Notes: generated by a model from the letters alone, not told the origin. 64,000 nucleotides of DNA from Luteolibacter sp. (GCA_030696085.1 JAUYNL010000029.1:87421-151420), one strand, 5' to 3'; shown: positions 47,420-57,219, numbered from the stretch's first letter. A program made the numbers and translations.

Positions 47420-48736
47420 ATGAAATTCTACCAGTGGCTCCGAACGGGAAGGCTATGGTTTTCCATACTCGCGGGTTGCGGCGGCGCGGCCCCGCTTTCC
47501 GCACAAGGGCTGCCACCCCAGAACTCCGATGAGGAGCAAGTCCACATGGCCCCGCTGCCCGACGCGCTGGTCCTGGCCAACGGCACGCGTGTGACCACTG
47601 CGGAGACATGGACGCGCGAGCGGCGGCCGGAGTTATTGGAACTATTCCGCACCCAGATGTACGGCCGCGCCCCGGAAAAACCGGCGGGAATGACCTTCGA
47701 AACACGCGGCCTGGAACCAGCCGCGCTCGGCGGGCTGGCCACGCGCAAGGAAATCACGGTCTTCCTCACCGGGCGCAAGGACGGCCCGATGATGACCATC
47801 CTCCTCTACGTGCCCAACGCCGCACCCAAACCCGCACCCGCTTTCCTCGGCCTGAATTTCTACGGCAACCAATCCGTGGATGCCGATCCGGGAATCACTC
47901 GATCCACCGGATGGATGATGGCAAACGACAAACTCGGCATCGCCAACCACCGCGCCACGGAAAAAACCTGCGGCGCACAAGCCAGCAGATGGCAGGTGGA
48001 AAAAATCCTCAAACGCGGCTACGCGACGGCCACGGTGTATTACGGCGACATCGAGCCGGACCACCCCGAGGGCTGGAAAACCGGCATCCGTGCCGCGCTC
48101 TCCAAGGACGGCGCGGAAACCCGGTGGAAGGATGACGAATGGAGCGCCATCGCCGCGTGGGCATGGGGACTGAGCCGCGCAATGGATTATCTGGAAACGG
48201 ATAAGGACATCGACGCGAAACACGTCGCCGTCCATGGCCACTCGCGCCTCGGCAAGACCGCACTGTGGGCGGGCGCGACGGACGAGCGCTTCGCCCTCAC
48301 GATTTCCAACAATTCCGGCGAGGGCGGCGCGGCGCTCGCACGGCGTGATTTCGGCGAGACCACCGCCATCATCAACCGGGCGAATCCGCACTGGTTCTGC
48401 AGGAATTTCCACCGCTATTCCGACAACCCCGCCGGGCTTCCGGTGGACCAGCATGAACTCATCGCATTGATGGCTCCCCGCCCGGTCTATGTGGCCAGCG
48501 CGGAGCAAGACAAATGGGCGGATCCGCGAGGCGAATTCCTGGCAGCGAAAAACGCCGGGCCGGTGTACGCGCTCTTCGGTAAAACCGGCATCGACCTCGC
48601 CGAGCCGCCACCCGTGAACCAGCCCGCCGGGGATTTCATCGGCTATCACATCCGCACCGGTGAACATGATATCACCGCATACGATTGGGAGCGGTTCCTC
48701 GACTTCGCCGACCGACATTTCAAGCAGCCCCACTAA
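47420..48736 (+). CDS. CE15 family glucuronoyl esterase
   Basis: 438 aa. An N-terminal hydrophobic stretch ending in LAGC suggests a lipoprotein signal. The alpha/beta hydrolase carries the nucleophile Ser275 in [13 protein letters not shown], the acidic residue region [20 protein letters not shown] (Glu301 is the best candidate) and His416 in [14 protein letters not shown]15 enzymes cut ester links between lignin and glucuronoxylan, so the organism probably degrades plant material. The GxSRxGK signature separates it from general acetylxylan esterases. Confidence 0.88.
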   Translation: MKFYQWLRTGRLWFSILAGCGGAAPLSAQGLPPQNSDEEQVHMAPLPDALVLANGTRVTTAETWTRERRPELLELFRTQMYGRAPEKPAGMTFETRGLEPAALGGLATRKEITVFLTGRKDGPMMTILLYVPNAAPKPAPAFLGLNFYGNQSVDADPGITRSTGWMMANDKLGIANHRATEKTCGAQASRWQVEKILKRGYATATVYYGDIEPDHPEGWKTGIRAALSKDGAETRWKDDEWSAIAAWAWGLSRAMDYLETDKDIDAKHVAVHGHSRLGKTALWAGATDERFALTISNNSGEGGAALARRDFGETTAIINRANPHWFCRNFHRYSDNPAGLPVDQHELIALMAPRPVYVASAEQDKWADPRGEFLAAKNAGPVYALFGKTGIDLAEPPPVNQPAGDFIGYHIRTGEHDITAYDWERFLDFADRHFKQPH

Positions 48737-48756
48737 CAGGATTCCGGGCCGCGGGA

Positions 48757-48864
48757 TCAGCCGACGAGGAACACATCGAGGAAAAACCAGACGATCATCC
48801 CCGCGCCGATGGCGAGCTTGATGCCCATGCCCGCGAGCGTCCCCACCACCGAGCCGATGAATGG
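48757..48864 (-). pseudogene. C-terminal remnant of a DUF456-type membrane protein
   Basis: Read on the minus strand, about 36 codons before a TGA give FIGSVVGTLAGMGIKLAIGA and then GMIVWFFLDVFLVG, which matches the end of DUF456 proteins. The frame has no upstream partner, so only the last ~35 of about 160 residues remain. It lies about 340 bp from the tRNA fragment that marks the island end; insertion or deletion at this border may have destroyed the gene. Confidence 0.55.
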
Positions 48865-49204
48865 CCATCAGAGTACACGGATTAACATGATAGATTGCCT
48901 CCAGTCTCCTGTTGAACTCCCTCCAAATCGTCGCTCCGCATCACCAAACATCCCGCTGCGTGCTGTCACGCGCGCTGCTCGCCTGCGGGGCCATGTGACG
49001 TGCGCGGTGTAATGCTGCATCCGGTCCAGGACCCTCCCGGCAAGCCGGGTCCCTCCTCCCCGGATGTTCCCTCGGGGAATACCAAGTTAAACAAAACCGC
49101 GCCTGAAGCACCATGGCGGCAACTTTTGAAAAAAGTGGCCGGACGAAGGCGATTTCAACAAAATACCATCACTTTTCAGCTCCGCAAGTCATTGAATATT
49201 AAAA

Positions 49205-49262
49205 TGGTGCGCGCGAGAGGACTCGAACCTCCACAGGGTTGCCCCCACTAGAACCTGAATCT
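49205..49262 (-). other. attachment site: 3' portion of tRNA-Leu(CAG) (integrated element left end)
   Basis: Reading leftwards the bases form the 3' half of a tRNA-Leu: the anticodon loop TTCAGGT (anticodon CAG), the variable arm GGGGGCAACCC, a T arm with TTCGAGT and the acceptor CGCGCGC-A-CCA. The D arm and 5' acceptor strand are absent, so it is not a functional gene. Integrases of this family insert into tRNA genes; the intact tRNA-Leu should stand at the far (right) end of the island. Confidence 0.85.
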
Positions 49263-49281
49263 TATGGATCAGAATTGCCCT

Positions 49282-49299
49282 GAGTAGTCATGACTACTC
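49282..49299. promoter_or_regulatory. 18-bp perfect palindrome between att site and integrase
   Basis: GAGTAGTCATGACTACTC is a full 18-bp palindrome, 19 bp from the tRNA fragment and about 110 bp upstream of the integrase start. It is a candidate binding site for the integrase, a directionality factor or a repressor of integrase expression. Confidence 0.45.
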
Positions 49300-49390
49300 G
49301 TGACAACAAATTTCCCCTTTATATCAATGACTTATGGGGATTTTTTCTTGCATGAGAGCCCACGGGAAAGCATAGTGCGGCAGAAATTGT

Positions 49391-49412
49391 GGCCGAAGAT
49401 TGGCCGAAGATT
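49391..49412 (+). repeat. Two tandem 11-bp repeats directly before the integrase start
   Basis: GGCCGAAGATT occurs twice in tandem (49,391-49,401 and 49,402-49,412) and ends exactly before the ATG at 49,413. If translation begins at GTG 49,389 these bases encode AEDWPKI. If it begins at ATG, they form the leader. Confidence 0.6.
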
Positions 49413-50702
49413 ATGAGCTCAAAAGCCAAAACACCCAAAAAAAAGAAAGTCCGTACCGCGTCTAAAACCACGGCTAGTTACTGGATGGATACGATCCGGC
49501 TAGAAACCAAACCGGGTTGGCAGTCGTCGAACTACTTCGCCCGCATCCTAGCCCATGGACTCCGAAAGAAAGTGCGTTTGGATTCGTCCGTTAAGGAGGA
49601 AGCAGCCCGCGAAGCAGCCGATCTCTATATTTCCGTACTCGCAAATGGCTGGCCCGGAGAAGATGACAACCAACTCTCAGTTCCGGGAATCTCTGGTCTT
49701 CCTGAGAAGACCACCATCCAGGATTGGTGCGCGGCGGTGAAGAAAAAAACAAAAGCTCGCGAGGAGAGCGTGGACAAGTACGGGGAGTCACTGCGGACAA
49801 TTGTTGGCGAGATTCTTGGAACGCCTCGCGCCCGAAAACCGGAACAGCGGGCCAAAATCAACGCATTCCTGATTTCAGACCTCACAAAAGAGACTCTCAA
49901 GAAATGGTATGATGCCCGCATGGAAAAAGCGAGGACCTCTGACAAGCTGCAATCCGGCAGGGCACAGAACACGCTTCGTAGTGTTCTCGCAAACGCAAAA
50001 GCCCTGTTTTGTTCGGAGGTTCTCACAGCCATGGAAATTACCGACGAAATGATGCCCAAAGTCCCGTTTTCCAATCTCAAGTTACCTCCGAAAGTCAAGA
50101 GGCGATACACCAGTCGTTTTGATCCAATTCTACTTCTTGCCTGTGCCGTCAAAGAATTGGGAAATGAATCGGAAGAGGGTGAAGATGCGGAATCAAGATT
50201 CGAACAATGGAAAATCATCTACCTGGCATTGGTAGCGGGTCTCCGCTACAACGAGATCGACAAACTACGAGTCCACGACATCATGCCCGCCGCTTGCCGC
50301 ATATCAATTAGGACTCATGATGATTTTGTTCCTAAAACTGATTCATCCGAAGGCGACATCCAAGTGAACACAGTCGCTGCCAAGGTTTTAGAGGGCATGA
50401 TAAAGCAAACGAAAGGCCAGTGGTTTATCAAGGCTGGAGTTTCCAAACAAAGCCCCAAATACCGGGCAGGCCTTTATCACGATGCTGCTCTATCCTGGCT
50501 CCGAAATTATGAGGAGCGCGGTTACAAACCTTTGGCTGATATTCCGAAGCCATTGCACGAACTAAGAAAAGAGGCTGGCACGCTGGTTAAGGCCGCGCAC
50601 GGACTTGACGAGGCCCAGCGTTTCCTGAGGCATAAGTCGATCACAACGACCGCAGAATTCTACGTGGGCTCGAAGGGAGAAACTAACACCGGGATTGCAT
50701 AA
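49413..50702 (+). CDS. Tyrosine-type site-specific integrase
   Basis: About 429 aa. A basic N-terminus precedes an arm/core-binding region; the catalytic domain shows Arg in VAGLRYNEIDKLRV, His-x-x-Arg in LHELRKEAGTLV, and His plus the nucleophile Tyr in FLRHKSITTTAEFYVG. All residues of the R-H-R-H-Y set are therefore present, so it is probably active. It reads away from the tRNA-Leu fragment 150 bp upstream. ATG 49,413 is chosen; a GTG at 49,389 adds eight residues. Confidence 0.9.
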   Translation: MSSKAKTPKKKKVRTASKTTASYWMDTIRLETKPGWQSSNYFARILAHGLRKKVRLDSSVKEEAAREAADLYISVLANGWPGEDDNQLSVPGISGLPEKTTIQDWCAAVKKKTKAREESVDKYGESLRTIVGEILGTPRARKPEQRAKINAFLISDLTKETLKKWYDARMEKARTSDKLQSGRAQNTLRSVLANAKALFCSEVLTAMEITDEMMPKVPFSNLKLPPKVKRRYTSRFDPILLLACAVKELGNESEEGEDAESRFEQWKIIYLALVAGLRYNEIDKLRVHDIMPAACRISIRTHDDFVPKTDSSEGDIQVNTVAAKVLEGMIKQTKGQWFIKAGVSKQSPKYRAGLYHDAALSWLRNYEERGYKPLADIPKPLHELRKEAGTLVKAAHGLDEAQRFLRHKSITTTAEFYVGSKGETNTGIA

Positions 50703-50785
50703 GATTAGCCTTGGCCACATCCACGGATATGAAGCAAATCTGCACTTCAGGAAAAACCTGTCCTCGGTGGGGCTTATTTGAATTT

Positions 50786-51382
50786 TCACAACTTTCTCCG
50801 AAACATCTGTTCAACCAAGATCGGTTGTTCCTCTTGGGAGGCGGTGGTAAAAGACTTGACGAACTCTGAGTCTGCGAAACTCCCCGACTCTTGAATCAAG
50901 CGCAGCAAACTACGCAAAAAGTCATTACCGCCTCGGGACCCTGGCACCGTTCCATTCCTGCGCATCACGAGATCCAAGGACAACCGGGTTTCCACCATTT
51001 TAACCACGATCCTTACAACGCTCTCAGGGTTGATCTCCAGAAGAAGCCTCCAATTCAATTCGGAATCATCACCTTGTAGCGGATCTAAGGCCTCCTCCGG
51101 ATTCCATGAATTGCCCCTCACGTCCAGGATTGGATCCGACAAACTCGGGTTGCTCAGCATCCACTCGGCAGACACTCCCGTTTTCTTTTCGATCTGCCGG
51201 GCCAAACGGTCCCACTTCTTCGTACTTCCGCTCTCCACATTCCTGACGGAACTTGCGGAACGTTCGATCAGACTCGCGAACCCTTCGCTCGTCCGGAACT
51301 CTCGAAGGCCCGAGTTCTCCGAAGTTTGCCCAAGTGCGTCCCTTATTCTTCTGACTGGATGGGGACATCGTGTTTTTGACAT
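50786..51382 (-). CDS. HTH-type regulator (probable element repressor)
   Basis: 198 aa. The N-terminal third has an XRE/cI-like HTH pattern (SEGFASLIERSASSVRNVES, then GVSAEWMLSNPS); the rest is helical and of unknown function. It diverges from a small excisionase-like gene across about 120 bp, the usual arrangement of an island's lysogeny/excision switch. The operator should lie in that AT-rich gap; inverted 7-mers (AATTGCT/AGCAATT) occur there. Confidence 0.6.
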   Translation of the reverse strand: MSKTRCPHPVRRIRDALGQTSENSGLREFRTSEGFASLIERSASSVRNVESGSTKKWDRLARQIEKKTGVSAEWMLSNPSLSDPILDVRGNSWNPEEALDPLQGDDSELNWRLLLEINPESVVRIVVKMVETRLSLDLVMRRNGTVPGSRGGNDFLRSLLRLIQESGSFADSEFVKSFTTASQEEQPILVEQMFRRKL

Positions 51383-51502
51383 GCCGATAAATTGCTCTCT
51401 CCGAGACCATATTGCAAGAGGGGATTTACCCTTTTGTTAACGATCAAATCTTTTTAAGCAATTTTGTTTACAAGTCCGCTATTTTTTTACTATTTGTCTT
51501 TC

Positions 51503-51706
51503 ATGGACTCGAACTCACCTACCAGATGGACTCGCCTCGATGCGGCGCGCCACCTCCTTTGCTCTGTCTCATCCGTCATCCGCTACGAATCTCAAGGAAT
51601 CCTTCCTTCCCATCGTGTTGGACCCAGAATGATTCGGTTTTGGATGTCGGATGTGATCGCATTTCAGAACGCGCGGAAGAACGGGGGGGGCAAGGGGAAG
51701 CCATGA
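51503..51706 (+). CDS. Small MerR/excisionase-like HTH protein
   Basis: 67 aa. WTRLDAARHLLCSVSSVIRY is a HTH of the MerR/Xis type, with ESQGILPSHRVGPRMIRFW and a C-terminal helix; Xis proteins bend attachment-site DNA. ATG 51,503 is preferred over an upstream frame start because the ~13 preceding residues are hydrophobic and aromatic-rich. It is divergent from the repressor-like gene. Confidence 0.65.
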   Translation: MDSNSPTRWTRLDAARHLLCSVSSVIRYESQGILPSHRVGPRMIRFWMSDVIAFQNARKNGGGKGKP

Positions 51707-51805
51707 TGAGCGAACGAGCATTCGTAACACAGACTCACTGTCGGTAACTAAAAAGTCGGATCGTTGAGAAACGATTGAGCCCCACCTCGAAATCTCCCGA
51801 AAGCC

Positions 51806-52339
51806 ATGAACCATCCTAGCCAAAAGCATTTGAATCCGCAATCCTCCACCCCTTGTCACTTCTCGTCGCTGCGTCGGCTCAATCGCGATTTCTGGCTCGA
51901 GGCGCTGGAATGCCCAGAAACTGTGCTGGAAACGGCCAGTCACAGGATCAGCCTCCGGCTGCTTCGGCATTGCGCTTACAATGCGCCCGATATTGCTTAC
52001 GAAATCCGCCATAAATTGTGCTCGCGGCGCCGGGCAGTGATTCTCGGGTACATGATTGAAATGGCTGGGCTGTGTTTCGACGACGACGAGGTGAAGATCT
52101 TTGTGGATGAGCTTGTGGATTCCATGATCTCCCATCCCTCGATCTGGAGCGCAAACTTTGGCCATGAGTGGGACAAGCTTTGGAACACGCTTCAACGTTT
52201 CCTCGGCTTCAGAATCGGACCTGACGAACTTCCGCCGGAAGTCCGCTTTCCGGAGTGCCCGGCGGAGCCTCGCTCAGTCCTTAATCAGGATTCAGGACCA
52301 TCTGCCAAAAAAACCGAAAAGCAGACGCCCGCGGGCTGA
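51806..52339 (+). CDS. Hypothetical protein
   Basis: 177 aa, not recognised. It is mostly helical (RLNRDFWLEALECPETVLET, LCFDDDEVKIFVDELVDSMI) with several His/Cys, e.g. RLLRHCAYNAPD. It may be a cytoplasmic accessory protein of the element. A minus-strand frame covers the same region, but the plus-strand one has better composition. Start and reality are moderately sure. Confidence 0.5.
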   Translation: MNHPSQKHLNPQSSTPCHFSSLRRLNRDFWLEALECPETVLETASHRISLRLLRHCAYNAPDIAYEIRHKLCSRRRAVILGYMIEMAGLCFDDDEVKIFVDELVDSMISHPSIWSANFGHEWDKLWNTLQRFLGFRIGPDELPPEVRFPECPAEPRSVLNQDSGPSAKKTEKQTPAG

Positions 52340-52730
52340 CCGGCAACGGCGTCCGTGCAGTCTCCAGCATTTCCGCTGAAATCGGATTAAAACCTTCGCT
52401 CTGAAACTCCTCCTCGGTTGGCTCACCTCGACTTGAGACGTCGAGGTGCACGTGTTCCACGAAACCCGGAGAAAGACCTCGGTGTGAGCTCAGATTATTC
52501 CGACGCAAAAAGCGACGTATGCCCTTCCATTTGGCCCGGAATTGGTCGTGTAACAATAAAAAATGTCCGATGGGCGAGATCACGAAAAATCAACTCATCT
52601 GAACTAGAACGGCGGACGGTGATTTTAAGGCCCGATGATCAGTCCGGTTCAGTCAGCGGATGGTGTTAGGGATGTATTCTTTGAAAACCCAACCAAAAAA
52701 CCACCCACAAACCTCATCTAAAAGACCCAA
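52340..52730. other. Stretch with only doubtful frames
   Basis: Two overlapping short frames exist (a minus-strand one of 100 codons at 52,281-52,583 and a plus-strand one of 83 codons at 52,418-52,669); neither has recognisable motifs or a good start. The right end lies behind the large minus-strand gene and may hold its terminator, but no clear hairpin with a U run was seen. Confidence 0.5.
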
Positions 52731-55712
52731 TCAAACGTAATCCCGACCCTTTCCCAAAGCAACTTTGAAACGCGGGCGGAACGGCTTATCCTCGAACACC
52801 GGAGGATAGGGAACCTCATGATCCGGACGCAACATGCTTTCCGGGAACTTCATCCCGATAAAAGCACCACCGTCCGAGGAACGGGGCCTCCTGGCTTCCA
52901 AAAACTGGAGGTAAGTCCCCACCGCATAAAGCGACGGCATGTGCGCCGCAATCCGGATCTTCGACAACTCCTTCTCAAACACAAGAAACCCATCCGCAAC
53001 ATCCCAATAACTGGATTGCGCACCAGGGACACCCATCACGCTCTCAGTAAACCACTCTATATTCCGCATCCCGAACCTCGTGGCAATCGAACCCGTCGCA
53101 CAAAACAAAGGAGAGCATTGCATACGGCCGCCATCCACCAACAAGAAAACCTTCGAAGAATTCACATTCCAAAAATTCTCGAAATAATGACCCATCTCCG
53201 GAATCGACGGATTCGACGAATACCTCCGTCCATCCACCCGGGCCATAATGTCCCGACACCAATGGTGCAACAAATGTTTCACGTCCCGGGAAACGTCATC
53301 AAAATCAGGGTGGTTCTCACAAGCGGGTCCCGCATACTCCCGAATCTTCCCAAAAGCAGATTCCGGAAGGTAACCCAATCCCGTCACCCAAATATGGCCG
53401 GGAAGATTCTCCGACTCACAACGTGGAGCCAAAGTCTCAATAAAAAGAGGAGAGGTCGAACGCCAAGGGCGAAAATAATCCAATTTTGCAGCTATCGCGG
53501 CAATCCCATTCTCAAGCGACGGAACCGCTGCCATCGGAATGTAACGCTGTCCGCCCTGGTGACCCCACACTGTAGGAAAACCAAAAAGCTCCCGCATCAC
53601 CAAGCCCATCATCCAATGAATCAGAAAAGATTCATGCACACCCCAAAAACCAGGGCCCATACCCCGGTCCAACAAATCCATCAATATCGGAGTCGGAGCC
53701 AACATCGTCATCGAATCCTGACCCGCAAATGGACATGGAAGCTCCGGAGTCTCCTTCGACTCAACCAACACCCATTCATCAAAACAGGCCTTCGCCTGTT
53801 CCAACGGCATTTCATACGCCTCCTTCTGCGTCCGCGGAGCCGCAGACAACTTCGGAAAATAACTCGGAAAAGTCATCTTGATTGGATCCACCATCTCCAC
53901 CGGGTTCATTCCCCCAAACCGGGAATAAATCCCCAACCCATGGTCCCCGGTCACAACCCAGGGCGCATACTTCGTATCCTGGACATGCTCCACCAAATAC
54001 GGTGCAGCATCACCCAAGCTCTTGTAAAAATCCGAGGGCTCCACCTTTGAACGACCAAAAATCTCCAAATCCAATTTCCACACCCGGGGAACTCCCCCGA
54101 TATTGAAAGGATCCATCCCAGGAACATCCCGGACTCCCACTGCAATCCCTAACGCCCCATGACGCAAACATTCGGAATCCGGAACCGGATCCAATGGCGA
54201 AGGCGGCCGACGCCAAACCTTTTTCTCCTTCGGCGGCTCCACCACCTCCGGAACAATAGTCGCCACCGTCTCCGCAGAAAGCGTCCCCCCGGAAACAACA
54301 GGAACATCCGGAACCTCTATAAGAGCATCCGCCGATACCGGCTCCAAAACTCCACCCACACCATCCGAACCATCCGAACCCAACTCCTTCCCCGGCTCCA
54401 CCGGTGAAACCAGATCCCCAGATTCCTTCGCTACCGCTGAATCCACCCCATGGGAATCCACAGGCTTCCCATCCCCCACAGAACTTTCACCAGAATCATT
54501 CCCGGAAACACCAGGAACCACCGGCTCCTTAACGGCCGGCACCACAGTCGATCCAGCCAAACCAGAACCCCCGGAAGATCCGGAACCCCCAGAAACCTGA
54601 CGCTTCTTCAAAAACTCTCCCAGACCCACTGCATACGCCTCCATCGTCTCTGCCGAACTCAAATTCAAAGGGCCACCACGGGCCAACTCAACAAGTGCCA
54701 CCTCTTCCAAAAACCGGGCACTCTTCTCAGATTCCGAACCAACTACAGAAACATCAGCCCCCCCCGGACCCGCCGACACAGCCGCCACCGCCGGAGAAAC
54801 AACACCAGAACCAACAACCGGGGAAACCGAAACCTCACCGGTCACCGTCCCCACAGAAACACCGGCCGCCTGCCGGCGAATCAAAACGGCAGAAATACCC
54901 TGAGCCTCCCCAAGGACAATTTCCTCCGGCGTCGGATCAGGAATACCAGAACGAGAAGAACTGTATTTGATCCAAGAATCCCAAAAAACAATACCCCTCT
55001 GGATCTCCTCCGGGGTCTTCTCACCCACCGACTCGCCGACAACATCCTTACCAGAATCCTTCCCTTTCCCTTTCAGGGAATCCTTACCTCCGGATTTTGG
55101 TTCCTCCAACGGAACCCCATACTGCTCCCGCAACCAACCCGGGGCATTCTTAGCCCAAGGGCCGGCCCTGAAATCCTGCAAGGCGTCCCGGAATTCATCA
55201 TCCAAAATAAGTTCCCCAGCAAAAGCACGCTCATACGCCTTCTCAACACTGAACCGAACTCCCCAATACGAAAGAGTGGGAAACACATTCGGAATTTCCG
55301 TCAAAAAGAAAGTCCGAATGTAACTTGGCGAATATCCCGCCAATACCAAATACCAAACCAACTCCCGGAAATTCCGGAGACGATCCCAACACACCGGAGC
55401 AACCTTTTTCTTCTTCCGATAAGGACGAATCCGATACCGAGCCACATCCAAGAACTGGTGCCGTACCGCAAGCCGGCCACGAGATCCCGGCTCCCGCTCA
55501 CCCTCACGATGCATCGAAATCGACGGCGGCATCTGAGAACGCCCCTTATAGGGACCACTCTTCTTCCCATCCTCGTAATACTCAGAACTCTCACCCCTTT
55601 TCGGAAACTGACCCAATGCCCAAATCGAAAGCCCAGAGGGAAAGCCCATGGCCGCCTCGGAATACCCAGTCTCCAAATCCTGGGGAAATCCCTCATGTCC
55701 CAAATCAGTCAT
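52731..55712 (-). CDS. Unknown large protein (about 993 aa) with one repeat module
   Basis: N-terminal residues ~17-202 contain a module shared twice with the gene upstream (GLSIWALGQFPK, RPYRKKKKVAPVCWDRLRNF, then YLVLAGYSPSYIRTFFLTEI, FRAGPWAKNAPGWLREQYGV). Residues ~205-520 are a Val/Gly/Ser/Pro/Glu-rich, probably disordered linker. The last ~470 residues form a folded-looking region with no family I know (e.g. FWGVHESFLIHWMMGLVMRE and VFLLVDGGRMQCSPLF). The ATG ending at 55,712 overlaps the upstream stop by 8 bp and has a ribosome site (AAAGGTGG). No signal peptide or membrane segment is seen. Confidence 0.75.
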   Translation of the reverse strand: MTDLGHEGFPQDLETGYSEAAMGFPSGLSIWALGQFPKRGESSEYYEDGKKSGPYKGRSQMPPSISMHREGEREPGSRGRLAVRHQFLDVARYRIRPYRKKKKVAPVCWDRLRNFRELVWYLVLAGYSPSYIRTFFLTEIPNVFPTLSYWGVRFSVEKAYERAFAGELILDDEFRDALQDFRAGPWAKNAPGWLREQYGVPLEEPKSGGKDSLKGKGKDSGKDVVGESVGEKTPEEIQRGIVFWDSWIKYSSSRSGIPDPTPEEIVLGEAQGISAVLIRRQAAGVSVGTVTGEVSVSPVVGSGVVSPAVAAVSAGPGGADVSVVGSESEKSARFLEEVALVELARGGPLNLSSAETMEAYAVGLGEFLKKRQVSGGSGSSGGSGLAGSTVVPAVKEPVVPGVSGNDSGESSVGDGKPVDSHGVDSAVAKESGDLVSPVEPGKELGSDGSDGVGGVLEPVSADALIEVPDVPVVSGGTLSAETVATIVPEVVEPPKEKKVWRRPPSPLDPVPDSECLRHGALGIAVGVRDVPGMDPFNIGGVPRVWKLDLEIFGRSKVEPSDFYKSLGDAAPYLVEHVQDTKYAPWVVTGDHGLGIYSRFGGMNPVEMVDPIKMTFPSYFPKLSAAPRTQKEAYEMPLEQAKACFDEWVLVESKETPELPCPFAGQDSMTMLAPTPILMDLLDRGMGPGFWGVHESFLIHWMMGLVMRELFGFPTVWGHQGGQRYIPMAAVPSLENGIAAIAAKLDYFRPWRSTSPLFIETLAPRCESENLPGHIWVTGLGYLPESAFGKIREYAGPACENHPDFDDVSRDVKHLLHHWCRDIMARVDGRRYSSNPSIPEMGHYFENFWNVNSSKVFLLVDGGRMQCSPLFCATGSIATRFGMRNIEWFTESVMGVPGAQSSYWDVADGFLVFEKELSKIRIAAHMPSLYAVGTYLQFLEARRPRSSDGGAFIGMKFPESMLRPDHEVPYPPVFEDKPFRPRFKVALGKGRDYV

Positions 55713-57219
55713 TCGACACCCCACCTTTCTCCCTACGTTCCAACAAAGCTACAAAACCATGAGCCAACCCAAAGGCCAGATCCCCTGATTTCAAAACACA
55801 CCCCCCCGGGACCATCAGGGAGTAAACCTCCCAACATCCCAAAAATTCACGGATGCGGACCAAGTCCTCCACCGTGTCACCCACACCCGCCGGCACTTCG
55901 GCCGGAACTTTTACAGCCTCTGCATCACCATCCTTATCTCCCGATCCGGATCCAGCCGGAGATCCCGTCAGCAGAACCCCATACTGAGCCCGCAACCAAT
56001 CCGGGGCATTCGTAGCCCAAGGGCCAGCTCTAAAAATCTTCAAGGTCTCAGAAAACTCATTGTCCAAAATAAGCTCCCCAGCAAAAGCACAGCCATACGC
56101 CTTTTCAACACTCGTCCTCACCCCTTTATAGGAGAGAGACGGAAACAAGTTCGGAATCTCCGTCAAAAAGAAAGTCTGGATGTAACTTGGCGAATACCCG
56201 GCCAAAACCAGAAACCAAACCACACTCCGGAAATTCCGGAGGCGATCCCAACACACAGGAGAAACCCTCTTCTTTTTACGATAAGGGCGAATCCAACACC
56301 CAGCCACATCCAAGAACGGGTGCCTTACCGAAAGCCGTCCCCGAGATCCCGGCTCCCGCTCACCCTCACGATCCATCGAAATAGACGGAGGCATTTTCGA
56401 CAAACCCCGGTAGGGACCAACCCTACGACCCTCACCATAAAAACCTCCAGTTTCCCCCAATTTGGGAAACTGACCCAATGCCCAAATAGAAAGACCAGGA
56501 GAAATGCCCATGGCCGACTCCGAATGGCCAGGGCTCAAATCCTCACCAAAATCTCCCGTCACCGCCGGCACTTGGGCCGGAACTTTTACAGCCTCTGCAT
56601 CACCCACAGAATCCTTACCTGAATCCATACCGGAACACTCAACATTACACCCCAAAACACCATACTGCTCCCGGAGCCAATTCGGGGCATCATGGACCCA
56701 AGGACCAGCAACATACTTTTTCAAAAGGTCCAAAAACTCCCCCTTCACCCGCAAGGAACCCTCCCGGGCTTCCTTCACCGAAAGAACAACACTCGTTTCA
56801 GCACCCTTGTAAGACAACACCGGAAACAGATTAGGAAATCTCCGCAGGAAAAACGTCCTCACAAAATTCGGGCTGTAACCCGCCAAAACCAAAAACAAGA
56901 CCACCTCCCGGAAGTCCCTCAAAACATCCTTCCCCCGTGAACGAAACTTCTTACCCAGGATCATACCCGAGACCCGGCATTCCGCTGCATCCAAAAATTC
57001 ATGGATCACAGGCGCCCTGCCGCCAAGAACCGAAACACCTCCCTCCGAGAGACTCGGAGGAGGCAAAGAAAAACCCTTCAACGGATCACCACCACGACCA
57101 GAAACACCCACGGCATCCCCACGGGATCGCCCAAAGGAATCCCCACCGGAGACCCATCCAGAAATACCAGAAGGACAACCCTTCCGGGGAGCAGGATCCG
57201 CGGGAGATTCAAAAAGCAT
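55705..57219 (-). CDS. Unknown protein (504 aa) with two tandem repeat modules
   Basis: Modules at about residues 70-189 and 298-416 share LVLAGYSP(N/S)(F/Y)(V/I) and GPW(V/A)xxAPxWLRxQYGV cores, and both are followed by AEAVKVPA(Q/E)VPA. The module start LRNFRSVVWFLVLAGYSPSY has a helix-turn-helix-like feel. This is an inference only. The coding strand is unusually rich in G and T. Iteron-like repeats lie within 400 bp upstream of the start, and the downstream gene overlaps its 3' end. No recognised catalytic motif is present; a DNA-binding or structural replication/partition role is the leading guess. Confidence 0.75.
   Translation of the reverse strand: MLFESPADPAPRKGCPSGISGWVSGGDSFGRSRGDAVGVSGRGGDPLKGFSLPPPSLSEGGVSVLGGRAPVIHEFLDAAECRVSGMILGKKFRSRGKDVLRDFREVVLFLVLAGYSPNFVRTFFLRRFPNLFPVLSYKGAETSVVLSVKEAREGSLRVKGEFLDLLKKYVAGPWVHDAPNWLREQYGVLGCNVECSGMDSGKDSVGDAEAVKVPAQVPAVTGDFGEDLSPGHSESAMGISPGLSIWALGQFPKLGETGGFYGEGRRVGPYRGLSKMPPSISMDREGEREPGSRGRLSVRHPFLDVAGCWIRPYRKKKRVSPVCWDRLRNFRSVVWFLVLAGYSPSYIQTFFLTEIPNLFPSLSYKGVRTSVEKAYGCAFAGELILDNEFSETLKIFRAGPWATNAPDWLRAQYGVLLTGSPAGSGSGDKDGDAEAVKVPAEVPAGVGDTVEDLVRIREFLGCWEVYSLMVPGGCVLKSGDLAFGLAHGFVALLERREKGGVSND

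Noticed and set aside
49205..49262. A complete tRNA-Leu gene
   Set aside because: The D arm and the 5' acceptor strand are missing; the sequence diverges just before the anticodon loop.
52818..54050. Plus-strand frame of 410 codons
   Set aside because: Same reason: a basic low-complexity shadow of the minus-strand gene.
54450..56015. Long plus-strand frame (521 codons) rich in Arg, Asn, His and Pro
   Set aside because: It is antisense to the large module gene; its composition follows the A/C-rich strand and it shows no domain. The minus-strand frames have the repeat modules and overlapping start/stop.
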